NCBI RefSeq assembly: GCF_000016325.1
Contig: NC_009436.1
Location: 3,410,001 to 3,474,000 of the forward strand
Reading direction: 5' to 3'
From: Enterobacter sp. 638
GTDB taxonomy: Bacteria; Pseudomonadota; Gammaproteobacteria; Enterobacterales; Enterobacteriaceae
Length of the DNA stretch: 64,000 nucleotides
Below are positions 16,280 to 23,710 of the stretch, one piece after another (within the stretch, counting starts at the first letter, position 1; each line of letters opens with the position of its first letter). The position numbers were made by a program, and so were the translations under genes. The notes beneath the pieces were generated by a model. That model made no database searches. It was not told the DNA's origin and saw only the letters and a program-made list of their open reading frames with translations.

Positions 16280-17820
16280 TAGGCTTTCTCCCCTTTGCAG
16301 ACAAATTCACGCGCCAGTAATCCCGTATTGGTGCTGCTGCTTGCCCAGATAACGCCCGCGTCGGTGAGCAACTGACACTGCTGCGAAAGCGCTGGCGTAT
16401 CGAGATCGGTGCCCAACACATAGCCCAAGATTTCCAGCGGGCGGTTGTCGTCCTTGGCAATCGCCTGCGCCTCTTTGATCGCGTCGAGCATCACCCCAAC
16501 GGGGTCTTCATGCGAGCCGAAACCGAGTACAAAATCCATCACGATGACGCCCACTTCCGGGTCTCGTGCTTCCTGTAACAGACGGCTGATGCGGTTGGTC
16601 GGGTCGATCATCGGGTGCGGTTTGCCGTTGGTGAAATCGTCATCACCAAAATCGAGGAAAGTGTGGGCTTTGCTGACGTTCACATCGGCTAAGCGTTTCG
16701 TCGGATCGGGTTGAATGTTGCTGTAGACGTCGTCGAATTTCTCCAACGCGGCGAACATCGCTTCGTCGCACAGCGTGCCGCCGCAGAACAGCCCGCGAAT
16801 GTATTTTTGCTGCGGAGTCAGGCGCGCACGGACCTCTTCGATCAGCGGCCAGTTGAGCGGGTGCAGGTCGAGCGACTCTTTTTTGATGCCGGTTAGCAGG
16901 ACCGCTTTGAGTGCCGCCTCTTTTGTGCCGCGCGCAAACTGCAGGCCGTCTTCATCGGCAGGCGGTGCATTGCGACCGAGGAAACAGACTACAACCGGCT
17001 TGCGGCAGGCACGGGCGCGGGCCAGCACTTTTTCAGCAACCGAGGGCGCTGGCGGTTTGGAGATAAGCGTAATGACCTGGGTGGCGTCATCGGCTTCGAG
17101 CATGTCGATGGCGTCGAGCATCATCAGACCGCCGATTTTCTCGCTGAGATCACGCCCGCCCGTGCCAATCAACTGTGAAATCCCGCCGCCAAATTCATGA
17201 ATGCGCGCGCTCAATTCCTGGCTACCGGTGCCAGACGCGCCCACGATGCCAATCGGACCACGGCGAACCGCGTTGCCAAAGCACAGCGCTGCACCGTTAA
17301 TGATGGCGGTGCCGCAGTCCGGTCCCATCATCAGCAACCCTTTTTCGTGCGCCAGCTGCTTGAGCGCCAGCTCGTCGTCCAGACTGACGTTATCGGAAAA
17401 GAGCATCACGTTGAGACCGTTTTCCAGCGCCTGACGCGCTTCGCGGGCGGCAAAGAGTCCGTTGACGGAAATGATCGCCAGATTGCTTTCCGGACGGTGC
17501 GTTTTGGCGCTGGCGAGCGTGGCGTAACGCGATTCGTGTGAGCCCGAGCTCTCTTTGCGGGTAAATAACCCCTCGATGGCGGCCAGCGTTTCGTCATCCG
17601 CCGCTTCGCCTTTAATCACGATCATCAGGTCGCCATTTTTGGCGTCCTGCAATTCCGGCGTTAATAGTCCGAGGTTTTTTAAGACGCCTTTATTCATTTC
17701 GGTCGCCATCGCGATAAATGCCTGTTCAACGCCGGGCAATTTATTGGCTTTGGTCGAGACCGACATCAGCGAGACAGAATCAAAATAAGTATTCTTTTTT
17801 ATAACGATTTTGGTAGGCAT
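16279..17820 (-). CDS. FdrA/AllF-like acyl-CoA-synthetase-fold protein
   Basis: A 513-residue FdrA-family protein with CoA-binding and succinyl-CoA-ligase-like domains. It has MGPDCGTAIINGAALCF near residue 160, GPIGIVGASGTGSQELSA near residues 183-200 (Gly-rich nucleotide/CoA loop) and a C-terminal PHPMIDPTNR segment. It opens the enzymatic part of the operon, with a strong GGGAGG ribosome-binding site. In E. coli, FdrA (AllF) is a subunit of the oxamate carbamoyltransferase. The gene lies between the ankyrin gene (108-bp gap with two hairpins) and the AllG-like gene. The reaction inferred here is phosphorolysis of a carbamoylated compound to carbamoyl phosphate. Confidence 0.87.
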   Translation of the reverse strand: MPTKIVIKKNTYFDSVSLMSVSTKANKLPGVEQAFIAMATEMNKGVLKNLGLLTPELQDAKNGDLMIVIKGEAADDETLAAIEGLFTRKESSGSHESRYATLASAKTHRPESNLAIISVNGLFAAREARQALENGLNVMLFSDNVSLDDELALKQLAHEKGLLMMGPDCGTAIINGAALCFGNAVRRGPIGIVGASGTGSQELSARIHEFGGGISQLIGTGGRDLSEKIGGLMMLDAIDMLEADDATQVITLISKPPAPSVAEKVLARARACRKPVVVCFLGRNAPPADEDGLQFARGTKEAALKAVLLTGIKKESLDLHPLNWPLIEEVRARLTPQQKYIRGLFCGGTLCDEAMFAALEKFDDVYSNIQPDPTKRLADVNVSKAHTFLDFGDDDFTNGKPHPMIDPTNRISRLLQEARDPEVGVIVMDFVLGFGSHEDPVGVMLDAIKEAQAIAKDDNRPLEILGYVLGTDLDTPALSQQCQLLTDAGVIWASSSTNTGLLAREFVCKGEKA

Positions 17821-17854
17821 TATTTCCTCCCGAATGCGGGCAAAAGGGGGCCGT

Positions 17855-17921
17855 CATCATGTTTAAGGCATGATGTAAAAAGTGATATTTTTTAATGCAG
17901 GCAAGCCCGATAAGACTTGCC
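17855..17921 (-). repeat. Two small hairpins between the ankyrin and fdrA-like genes
   Basis: CATCATG/CATGATG (17855-17875) and GGCAAG/CTTGCC (17900-17921). The second has the CCCGATAAGA loop that recalls enterobacterial REP elements. They may uncouple expression of the ankyrin gene from the downstream enzymes. Confidence 0.45.
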
Positions 17922-17928
17922 GAATGGA

Positions 17929-18534
17929 TTACGCGCCGGCGGCTAACAGCAGATCGGCAATCGGGTGATAGCCTTTTTCGCGCGCCAGTTCGAGAGGTGA
18001 TTTACCGTATTTATCCGTCATATGCGGATTCGCGCCGTGGTCGAGCAGCAGCTTGACGATCTCCTGCTGTTTTGCCCCACCGTCGTTTAATACGATGGCC
18101 TCCAGCAGCGGTGTCCAGCCGACAAAATTAGTGTGGTTAACGTTGATATCCGTGTGGGTCAGCAGCTCACGCACGATTTCAACGTGCCCTTTTTCACTAG
18201 CCGGAGTGATGCCCACGCCGCCGAAGCGCGTCAGTCGGTCGAGATCCGGGTTGGCTGGCAACACAATGCGCAGCAGGGTGATGTCGTTAGTCAGGCAGCT
18301 AATCAGGAACGGGTTAAAACAGGTTTGATCTTGCTTATCGATATCCGCGCCTGCGGAAATAAGCAGTTCAACGCAAGAATAATGTTTATGCAGACTGGCA
18401 ATAATAACGGCGGTTCTTTTCTGACGATTCGTGGCGTTGATATCCACGCCTTTATCCAGACAGGCCTGTAGCGCATTGGCATTGCCCTGTTCTGCGGCCA
18501 GCAGAAATTCAGTAACGAGTTCATTTGCAGACAT
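17929..18534 (-). CDS. Ankyrin-repeat protein
   Basis: A 201-residue protein made almost wholly of ankyrin repeats. About five repeats are visible, with DINATNRQKRTAVIIAS, ADIDKQDQTCFNPFLIS, GGVGITPASEKGHVEIV, NVNHTNFVGWTPLLEAI and ANPHMTDKYGKSPLELA as the first helices. There is no signal peptide or membrane span, so it is probably cytoplasmic and binds another protein. It is the promoter-proximal gene of the catabolic operon, divergent from the AllS-like regulator. Ankyrin genes of this size are seen beside catalase and fdrA-type genes in other bacteria, with unknown roles. It could assist assembly of the AllF/AllG-like complex or sense its substrate (inference). Confidence 0.86.
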   Translation of the reverse strand: MSANELVTEFLLAAEQGNANALQACLDKGVDINATNRQKRTAVIIASLHKHYSCVELLISAGADIDKQDQTCFNPFLISCLTNDITLLRIVLPANPDLDRLTRFGGVGITPASEKGHVEIVRELLTHTDINVNHTNFVGWTPLLEAIVLNDGGAKQQEIVKLLLDHGANPHMTDKYGKSPLELAREKGYHPIADLLLAAGA

Positions 18535-18632
18535 ATTAAGACTCCGATGTTTTCATTTCTGATGGCCTGAGAATAGCAACAGCGCATGCATAAAAGAATC
18601 CGCTTAAATATCATTCATCGTAAGGTCAGGGA

Positions 18633-18653
18633 TTGTTGAATTAAAATTAACAA
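18633..18653. promoter_or_regulatory. Candidate operator of the AllS-like regulator
   Basis: A 21-bp near-palindrome with TTGTT and AACAA arms around an ATT..AAAT core lies in the 368-bp gap between the divergent ankyrin and regulator genes. The same gap holds a direct repeat TGTTCAAA at about 18788 and 18822. No other gene is supported there; a 64-codon frame at 18666-18860 has no family signal. Assignment as a LysR box is inferred from position and symmetry. Confidence 0.45.
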
Positions 18654-18902
18654 TGGAGTCAAAACGTGCGTCTGAGCAATGTTTTTCTTATCGTTGGCCC
18701 GCTTTTCACCTGCAAAGTGGCATTCTGCTTATGGCTCAAGACCCCTTGCCAGCCGTGGGCTGAAACAAAATCGCAGAAGTGTGATTCTGTTCAAATCAGT
18801 TGTGACCGCAGTGTTAAATTTTGTTCAAAACTGATTGCCGTTAACGCGGATTACAAATAGATTCAATATTCCCTTTCGGCCAATAAGCGGAGCACGCAGG
18901 CG

Positions 18903-19832
18903 ATGAATTCGATTTTTACGGAAGAAAACCTGCTGGCATTCACCACCGCTGCGCGGTTTGGCAGTTTCAGCAAAGCGGCTGAAGAGTTGGGCGTGACCAC
19001 GTCGGCGATCAGCTACACCATCAAGCGCATGGAGACAGGGCTGGATGTGGTGCTGTTTGTGCGCAATACGCGCAGCATTGAACTGACCGAATCCGGCTTT
19101 TACTTTTATCGCAAAGCAACCGATCTGCTGAATGACTTCCACGCCATTAAGCGCGGGATAGATACGATTTCTCAGGGAATTGAAGCGCGGGTGCGTATTT
19201 GTATCAACCAGCTTTTATATACCCCGCGCCATACGGCCAGGCTGCTCCAGGTGCTAAAAAAGCAGTTTCCTACCTGTCAGATTACGGTGACAACCGAGGT
19301 GTATAACGGCGTCTGGGATTCCATTATTAATAATCAGGCAAATATTGCGATTGGTGCGCCGGACACGCTGCTGGATGGTGGAGGCATTGATTACACCGAA
19401 ATTGGGGCGATTCGTTGGGTGTTTGCGATTTCCCCCCAGCATCCGCTCGCATTTGCGCCCGAACCCATCGCCGAAAGCCAGCTCCGGCTTTATCCGAATA
19501 TCATGGTCGAAGATACAGCGCATACCATCAATAAAAAAGTGGGATGGTTGTTACACGGGCAGGAGGCGATTCTGGTCCCTGACTTTAACACCAAATGTCA
19601 GTGTCAGATCCTGGGCGATGGGATTGGTTTTTTGCCTGAACATATGGCGCGAGAAGCGATGGAAGATGGGCTGCTGGTTACGCGTCGGATTAACAATCCA
19701 CGCCAGGACTCACGTATGTTGCTGGCAACGCAGCATGCGGCGACTGGTCAGGTCACCCGCTGGATCAAACAGCAGTTTGCCCCGCAGGGAGTGCTGACCG
19801 GAATTTATAGCGATTTACTCTGGCGAACGTAA
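18903..19832 (+). CDS. AllS-like LysR-family regulator of the catabolic operon
   Basis: A 309-residue LysR regulator. The DNA-binding part, SFSKAAEELGVTTSAISY near residue 20, and the effector-domain segments INQLLYTPRH, VYNGVWDSII and EDTAHTINKKVGWLL closely follow AllS, the activator of anaerobic allantoin genes in E. coli. This independently links the locus to ureide metabolism, because the operon also encodes AllF-, AllG- and AllK-like enzymes. It is divergent from the ankyrin gene, a classical arrangement for autoregulation and activation of the opposite operon. The resemblance is clear to the eye but not quantified; a PunR-type regulator is the alternative. Confidence 0.85.
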   Translation: MNSIFTEENLLAFTTAARFGSFSKAAEELGVTTSAISYTIKRMETGLDVVLFVRNTRSIELTESGFYFYRKATDLLNDFHAIKRGIDTISQGIEARVRICINQLLYTPRHTARLLQVLKKQFPTCQITVTTEVYNGVWDSIINNQANIAIGAPDTLLDGGGIDYTEIGAIRWVFAISPQHPLAFAPEPIAESQLRLYPNIMVEDTAHTINKKVGWLLHGQEAILVPDFNTKCQCQILGDGIGFLPEHMAREAMEDGLLVTRRINNPRQDSRMLLATQHAATGQVTRWIKQQFAPQGVLTGIYSDLLWRT

Positions 19833-19835
19833 AAT

Positions 19836-19994
19836 CTAATTGCGGGTTTGCACCCAGAAAGCGTGAATCAATCCTGGGATATACCCCAACAGGGTCAGGA
19901 CGATATTAAGCAGGAATGCCCAACCAAAACCTTTGCCAAGCAGCACGCCAAGCGGCGGTAAAATAATCGTTAAAACAACACGCCAGAAACCCAT
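19836..19994 (-). CDS. yqaE: Pmp3/UPF0057 small membrane protein YqaE
   Basis: A 52-residue protein with two membrane segments. Residues follow the UPF0057 pattern VLTIILPPLGVLL and a second span FLLNIVLTLLGYIPGLIHAFWV. Pmp3-family proteins affect membrane potential and salt or antimicrobial sensitivity. It starts at ATG 19994 and ends 4 bp after the regulator stop on the opposite strand. In E. coli yqaE also lies near stpA, so this gene marks the start of the conserved backbone to the right of the accessory block. Confidence 0.88.
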   Translation of the reverse strand: MGFWRVVLTIILPPLGVLLGKGFGWAFLLNIVLTLLGYIPGLIHAFWVQTRN

Positions 19995-20212
19995 ACATTC
20001 TCCATACAAACTAAGCAGGTAATTGTAAAAAAAGAGATTTATCTCTAAGCGTAGCGAGTTTAGCGTGTTCCGCCACCCCGCAGCTGCGCTTTTACCCTCC
20101 TTTACCCTCTTTACACTGATAGAGACTGGCGATTAAGGGGTAAACCGGCGTTACCACTGTACCGAGCCTGACTCGTGGGCTAAGGTAAAGGTCACTAAAC
20201 GAGGAGGATGTT

Positions 20213-20392
20213 ATGTTTTCTGTTGGCGATCTTGTGCAACCGCGTATGGGCGGCCCGAAACTGAAAATCGTTGAAGTGCATGACGATCAAATTATCGCTG
20301 TTCAGGCGAGTCAGGAGCAGGGAGAGAAGTACACGTTGAAGGCGGCGGATGTGACGCTGTATAAAGAAGACGGCGATTTCGGCGTTTGCTAA
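20213..20392 (+). CDS. Small YodC/DUF2158-like protein
   Basis: A 59-residue protein. It starts FSVGDLVQPRMGGPKLKIVEV, the pattern of the DUF2158/YodC family (VGDxVxLxxGGPxMTV), and then departs from it in a charged C-terminal half ending FGVC. A very strong GAGGAGG ribosome-binding site precedes the ATG. It is monocistronic, followed by a good terminator, and occupies the place where E. coli carries ygaV-ygaP. The function is unknown; the family fold is a small beta barrel. Confidence 0.75.
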   Translation: MFSVGDLVQPRMGGPKLKIVEVHDDQIIAVQASQEQGEKYTLKAADVTLYKEDGDFGVC

Positions 20393-20396
20393 TACT

Positions 20397-20423
20397 CAGG
20401 GCGGTGAAAACCGCCCTGCAATA
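20397..20423. terminator. Terminator between the YodC-like gene and stpA
   Basis: Perfect 9-bp stem CAGGGCGGT/ACCGCCCTG with a stable GAAA tetraloop between convergent genes. It can serve both directions; neither flank has a long T-run. Confidence 0.7.
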
Positions 20424-20431
20424 CATCACGA

Positions 20432-20836
20432 TTAGATTAAGAAATCTTCCAGTGATTTACCGTTCGCCAGTGCAGTTGCAATCGCTTTCGGTGTACGACC
20501 CTGACCTGTCCAGGTTTTTTCTTCGCCATTCACATCCGTAAAACGATATTTCGCTTCACGTGCCTGACGTTTCTGCGGCTGGCTTGCGCCTTTTAACACT
20601 TCTTTACCCAGTAAGTCTTCTGGAGAAATACCGTCCGCTTTCATCAGCTCCAGCAGAGCATTAATTTTCTGCTGCTGTTCAGCCTGCTGCTGTTGCATTT
20701 CGTTTTGCTCATTACGTTTTTCTTCCGTAACAATGCGGAATTTCTCCAGCATTTCTTCGAGCACGTCAATTGAGAAGTCACGCGCCATTGCGCGAAGGGT
20801 ACGGATATTATTAAGATTTTGTAACATTGAAGACAT
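20432..20836 (-). CDS. stpA: H-NS-like nucleoid protein StpA
   Basis: A 134-residue H-NS paralogue, the same length as E. coli StpA. It has the N-terminal dimerisation helices (LNNIRTLRAMARDFSIDVLEEMLEKF region), a Gln-rich linker (residues 45-60, MQQQQAEQQQK), and the C-terminal DNA-binding motif TWTGQGRTPKAI near residues 110-121. StpA silences AT-rich DNA and has RNA-chaperone activity. The Lys/Gln-rich linker and its place beside alaE favour StpA over hns. Upstream is a 650-bp AT-rich gene-free stretch that probably binds the protein itself. Confidence 0.95.
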   Translation of the reverse strand: MSSMLQNLNNIRTLRAMARDFSIDVLEEMLEKFRIVTEEKRNEQNEMQQQQAEQQQKINALLELMKADGISPEDLLGKEVLKGASQPQKRQAREAKYRFTDVNGEEKTWTGQGRTPKAIATALANGKSLEDFLI

Positions 20837-21487
20837 ATTACTGAAGACCTTTTATGAGTTGATTCAATGAGCAATAGGACAACATGGTAATCCACTTTAC
20901 TTTGAATATCCAGTTTCATTCCTTCCTGACAATTATTAAGGATATTCAAAAAATAGTTATTTAAATATTGTTACTTTTTATTTTCATCATTTAATGCATC
21001 TTCATTTTATTCATCACACAATTTTTTAAAATTATAACTCCGCTATTTTGAACAGCCGTACCGCGTCCCAACCCTGACAACTGACTAATCAGTCACCTTA
21101 TCCGCATAGAACACCCATTGAGCTTGCAGAGTTTTTGACTGCTTTTACCGTACAAAAAGAACATTCATCATAAATGGCGTATTTTTTGAACGGTAGAAAG
21201 AACAGCCTGCTAATTGAACGCTGAAGGTTATCTCGCCCTTAATAGATATAAAACTAAGCAATTGATAATTATCATTATTAATAACCACAAAACAGAAATC
21301 ACCAGCGCGATGAAAAAGCAGGCTTTTTTAGAGAATTTTATGGGAAAAACGCCATTTAATAAAAATTAATCACTCATTGTGCGTTAACAGGCAGAGAGAT
21401 ACTCTATACACATCAAACAAAACAACCTAAAGCACCATACGCCGCGGGTATAATCTCTGTACTGTGTTCTTCTCAAGGAGTTTGGAC
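20837..21487. promoter_or_regulatory. AT-rich gene-free region upstream of stpA and alaE
   Basis: About 650 bp without a convincing gene. It carries the stpA promoter on the minus strand and the alaE promoter, with a TATAAT hexamer at 21449-21454. A Fur-box-like stretch ATTGATAATTATCATTATTA lies at 21261-21280. A 19-codon frame starting at 21310, just after that box, has no clear ribosome-binding site. Long A/T tracts suggest H-NS/StpA binding and curvature. Confidence 0.5.
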
Positions 21488-21937
21488 ATGTTCTCACCGC
21501 AGTCTCGCCTGCGCCATGCAGTTGCAGACACTTTCGCGATGGTTGTCTACTGTTCCGTAGTGAACATGCTGATCGAGATATTCCTCTCCGGAATGTCTTT
21601 TGAGCAGTCGCTTTCTTCCAGGCTTGTGGCCATTCCGGTCAATATCCTTATTGCATGGCCGTATGGTTTTTACCGTGATGCGATCATGCGCATCGCGCGC
21701 AGAACCAGTCCATCTGGCTGGATGAAAAACCTGGCAGACGTGCTGGCGTATGTGACATTTCAGTCACCGGTTTATGTCGCGATTTTGCTTACAGTCGGTG
21801 CTGACTGGCATCAGATTGCCGCTGCCGTCAGTTCGAATATTGTGGTGTCAATGATGATGGGCGCGGCCTACGGCTACTTCCTTGACTACTGTCGCCGGTT
21901 ATTCAAGGTGAGTCAGTACACCACGTCTAAAGCGTGA
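21488..21937 (+). CDS. alaE: L-alanine exporter AlaE
   Basis: A 149-residue inner-membrane protein with four predicted spans, nearly identical in pattern to E. coli AlaE (formerly YgaW): [19 protein letters not shown] start, [18 protein letters not shown] near residue 52 and [15 protein letters not shown] at the end. It exports L-alanine and prevents toxic accumulation from dipeptides; in E. coli it is induced through Lrp. I start it at ATG 21488 (AAGGAG upstream), which gives exactly the E. coli length. Confidence 0.95.
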   Translation: MFSPQSRLRHAVADTFAMVVYCSVVNMLIEIFLSGMSFEQSLSSRLVAIPVNILIAWPYGFYRDAIMRIARRTSPSGWMKNLADVLAYVTFQSPVYVAILLTVGADWHQIAAAVSSNIVVSMMMGAAYGYFLDYCRRLFKVSQYTTSKA

Positions 21938-21943
21938 TCGACT

Positions 21944-21965
21944 GCGACTGGCTATTGCCAGTCGC
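21944..21965. terminator. Convergent hairpin between alaE and ygaC
   Basis: Perfect 9-bp stem GCGACTGGC/GCCAGTCGC with a TATT loop, positioned to end both alaE and ygaC transcripts. Confidence 0.6.
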
Positions 21966-21969
21966 GTGC

Positions 21970-22314
21970 TTATTGCGCTTCGCCAAACAATCCTTGCAGA
22001 AATCGCTCCAGCGCCATGCGGGAGCTAAAACCGTGCGGAATACCATAATGCTCATGTCTTTCACCCGCTAAATACAGGGGGAATTCCTGATAATGATCGC
22101 AGGTTTTGATATCCGAGGCTGGCTCAGCAAATGACAAACTTCTGTCTTTTAAGGTCGGGTGAATAATCAGCGCCATGCGACCCATTCGAGCCTCGCGATT
22201 AACATAGACATAATTATCGCCACGGCGATAACCGTATGTTTTTTGTGTGACTGCATCCATGATGAAACCCGCTTTTTCAAGAACGCGCGCCACCTCATCG
22301 GGTCGTAAATACAT
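21970..22314 (-). CDS. ygaC: DUF2002 protein YgaC
   Basis: A 114-residue protein, the same length as E. coli YgaC and with its blocks [36 protein letters not shown] and [16 protein letters not shown]. It is cytoplasmic with no catalytic signature. In E. coli the gene is reported to be Fur-regulated; I see no convincing Fur box directly upstream here. Position between alaE and ygaM is conserved. Confidence 0.93.
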   Translation of the reverse strand: MYLRPDEVARVLEKAGFIMDAVTQKTYGYRRGDNYVYVNREARMGRMALIIHPTLKDRSLSFAEPASDIKTCDHYQEFPLYLAGERHEHYGIPHGFSSRMALERFLQGLFGEAQ

Positions 22315-22474
22315 ATTTTATCCTCGTTATCTTTTACTGCCGGGCAACCTTACATTAATCCGCATTCGTAGCGCTTTCAGATAAATCCATAAACGGCGAG
22401 ATTCGTCACGACTCGCTTCAGATATTAAAATCATGGGCTAAACTGAATGTGAACGCAAAATTATGGAGGATCGT

Positions 22475-22801
22475 ATGTTTAACAGACCGAACCGAAACGA
22501 TATTAATGACGACGCTCAGGATATTCGTAATGATGTCAGCCAATTAGCTGACACACTGGAAGATGTTTTAAAATCCTGGGGCTCAGATGCAAAGGACGAG
22601 GCGGATGTCGCCAGACGTAAGGCTCAGTCTTTGCTACGTGAAACCCGTGCGCGCATGAATGGCCGCTCTCGCACTTCGCAAGCGGCGTGCGATGCCATCG
22701 GATGTGCAAGTACGTTTGTTCGTGAAAAACCGGTGTGTGCGATTGGTACTGTCGCCGCCGTCGGGATTTTTATCGGCGCGCTACTGACGCTACGTAAATA
22801 A
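22475..22801 (+). CDS. ygaM: ElaB/YgaM-family tail-anchored membrane protein YgaM
   Basis: A 108-residue protein of the ElaB/YgaM/YqjD family. It has a charged amphipathic helical N-terminal part (residues 1-75, RNDVSQLADTLEDVLKSWG) and one C-terminal membrane span (about residues 85-103, CAIGTVAAVGIFIGALLTL). Paralogues ElaB and YqjD bind ribosomes at the inner membrane in stationary phase, so a related role is expected. I start it at ATG 22475 after GGAGGA; an upstream in-frame ATG lacks such a site. Confidence 0.92.
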   Translation: MFNRPNRNDINDDAQDIRNDVSQLADTLEDVLKSWGSDAKDEADVARRKAQSLLRETRARMNGRSRTSQAACDAIGCASTFVREKPVCAIGTVAAVGIFIGALLTLRK

Positions 22802-22825
22802 TTCCGCACTGGTATTATTAATGAA

Positions 22826-22860
22826 CCCTCGTTCGCCCTCGCGAGCGGGGGTTTTTATTT
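22826..22860 (+). terminator. Rho-independent terminator of ygaM
   Basis: The stem CCCTCGTTCGC/GCGAGCGGGGG (with G-T pairs) is followed by TTTTTATTTTTA, a well-formed intrinsic terminator. Confidence 0.85.
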
Positions 22861-22944
22861 TTATGCCGACAAAATCGCCACAACTCCCATGTCATCTGCC
22901 CTGCACCGCTGCGCTCATCATTACCGCGCAACCAATTCAATTTT

Positions 22945-22991
22945 CCCATATCTTGTGTGGTTGAAACTTACATCAACTACATCTAGTATCT
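22945..22991 (+). promoter_or_regulatory. Paired NrdR boxes upstream of nrdHIEF
   Basis: Two related half-palindromic motifs, CCATATCTTGTGTGG (22946-22960) and CTACATCTAGTATC (22977-22990), have their cores (ATCTTGT/ATCTAGT) exactly 31 bp apart, or three helical turns. That spacing is the hallmark of NrdR control of ribonucleotide-reductase operons. Binding is inferred from motif and spacing. Confidence 0.65.
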
Positions 22992-23063
22992 CCTTTAACA
23001 AGACACACACAACCTGACGCGTTCAATCGCGCCGTTCTCTCATTCTAGATGGAAATACGAATC

Positions 23064-23303
23064 ATGAGCATTACTATTTACACTCGTAACGACTGTGTTC
23101 AGTGCCACGCGACCAAGCGGGCGATGGAAAGCCGCGGCGTTGAGTTTGAGATGGTGAATGTGGATTTAGTCCCTGAGGCCGCCGACACGCTTCGCGAGCA
23201 AGGTTTTCGCCAGTTGCCAGTGGTGATCGCTGGCGAAACTAGCTGGTCAGGCTTTCGCCCGGACATGATTAACCGCCTGCAAACCCAAGCCGCCAGCGCA
23301 TGA
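23064..23303 (+). CDS. nrdH: Glutaredoxin-like protein NrdH
   Basis: A 79-residue thioredoxin-fold protein with redox motif CVQC at residues 11-14 and the NrdH signature WSGFRPDMI near the end. It is the electron donor to the class Ib ribonucleotide reductase NrdEF and is reduced by thioredoxin reductase. ATG 23064 gives the E. coli-type start ([11 protein letters not shown]). The stop overlaps the nrdI start (ATGA), so translation is coupled. Confidence 0.95.
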   Translation: MSITIYTRNDCVQCHATKRAMESRGVEFEMVNVDLVPEAADTLREQGFRQLPVVIAGETSWSGFRPDMINRLQTQAASA

Positions 23304-23710
23304 GTGTGCTCGTCTACTTCTCCAGCAGCTCGGAAAATACGCTCCGCTTTATCGAGCGTGTCGGGCTGCCCGCCGTGCGTATTCCGCTTAACGAACGCGA
23401 ACGTATTCAGGTAGACGAACCTTATATTCTGGTGGTCCCCAGCTATGGCGGTGGCGGAACGGCGGGCGCGGTGCCGCGTCAGGTCATCCGTTTTCTCAAC
23501 GATCCCCATAACCGGGCGCTGATTCGCGGCGTCATCGCGGCAGGCAATCGCAACTTCGGCGACGCCTTCTGTCGTGCCGGGGACCTGATTTCTCAAAAAT
23601 GCGGCGTGCCGTATCTCTATCGTTTTGAACTGATGGGGACGCAGCAGGACGTCGAAAACGTGCGTAAAGGAGTGAACGAATTTTGGCAACGACAACCGCA
23701 GAACGCGTAA
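23300..23710 (+). CDS. nrdI: Flavodoxin NrdI
   Basis: A 136-residue flavodoxin-like protein with FMN-binding loops YFSSSSENT (residues 5-13), [13 protein letters not shown] (residues 49-61) and [12 protein letters not shown] (residues 85-96). NrdI supplies the oxidant used to assemble the manganese-tyrosyl-radical cofactor of NrdF. It overlaps nrdH by 4 bp and nrdE by 28 bp, as in E. coli. Confidence 0.95.
   Translation: MSVLVYFSSSSENTLRFIERVGLPAVRIPLNERERIQVDEPYILVVPSYGGGGTAGAVPRQVIRFLNDPHNRALIRGVIAAGNRNFGDAFCRAGDLISQKCGVPYLYRFELMGTQQDVENVRKGVNEFWQRQPQNA

Noticed and set aside
18666..18860. 64-codon frame in the ankyrin/regulator gap
   Set aside because: It lies in the divergent promoter region and has no ribosome-binding site or family signal.
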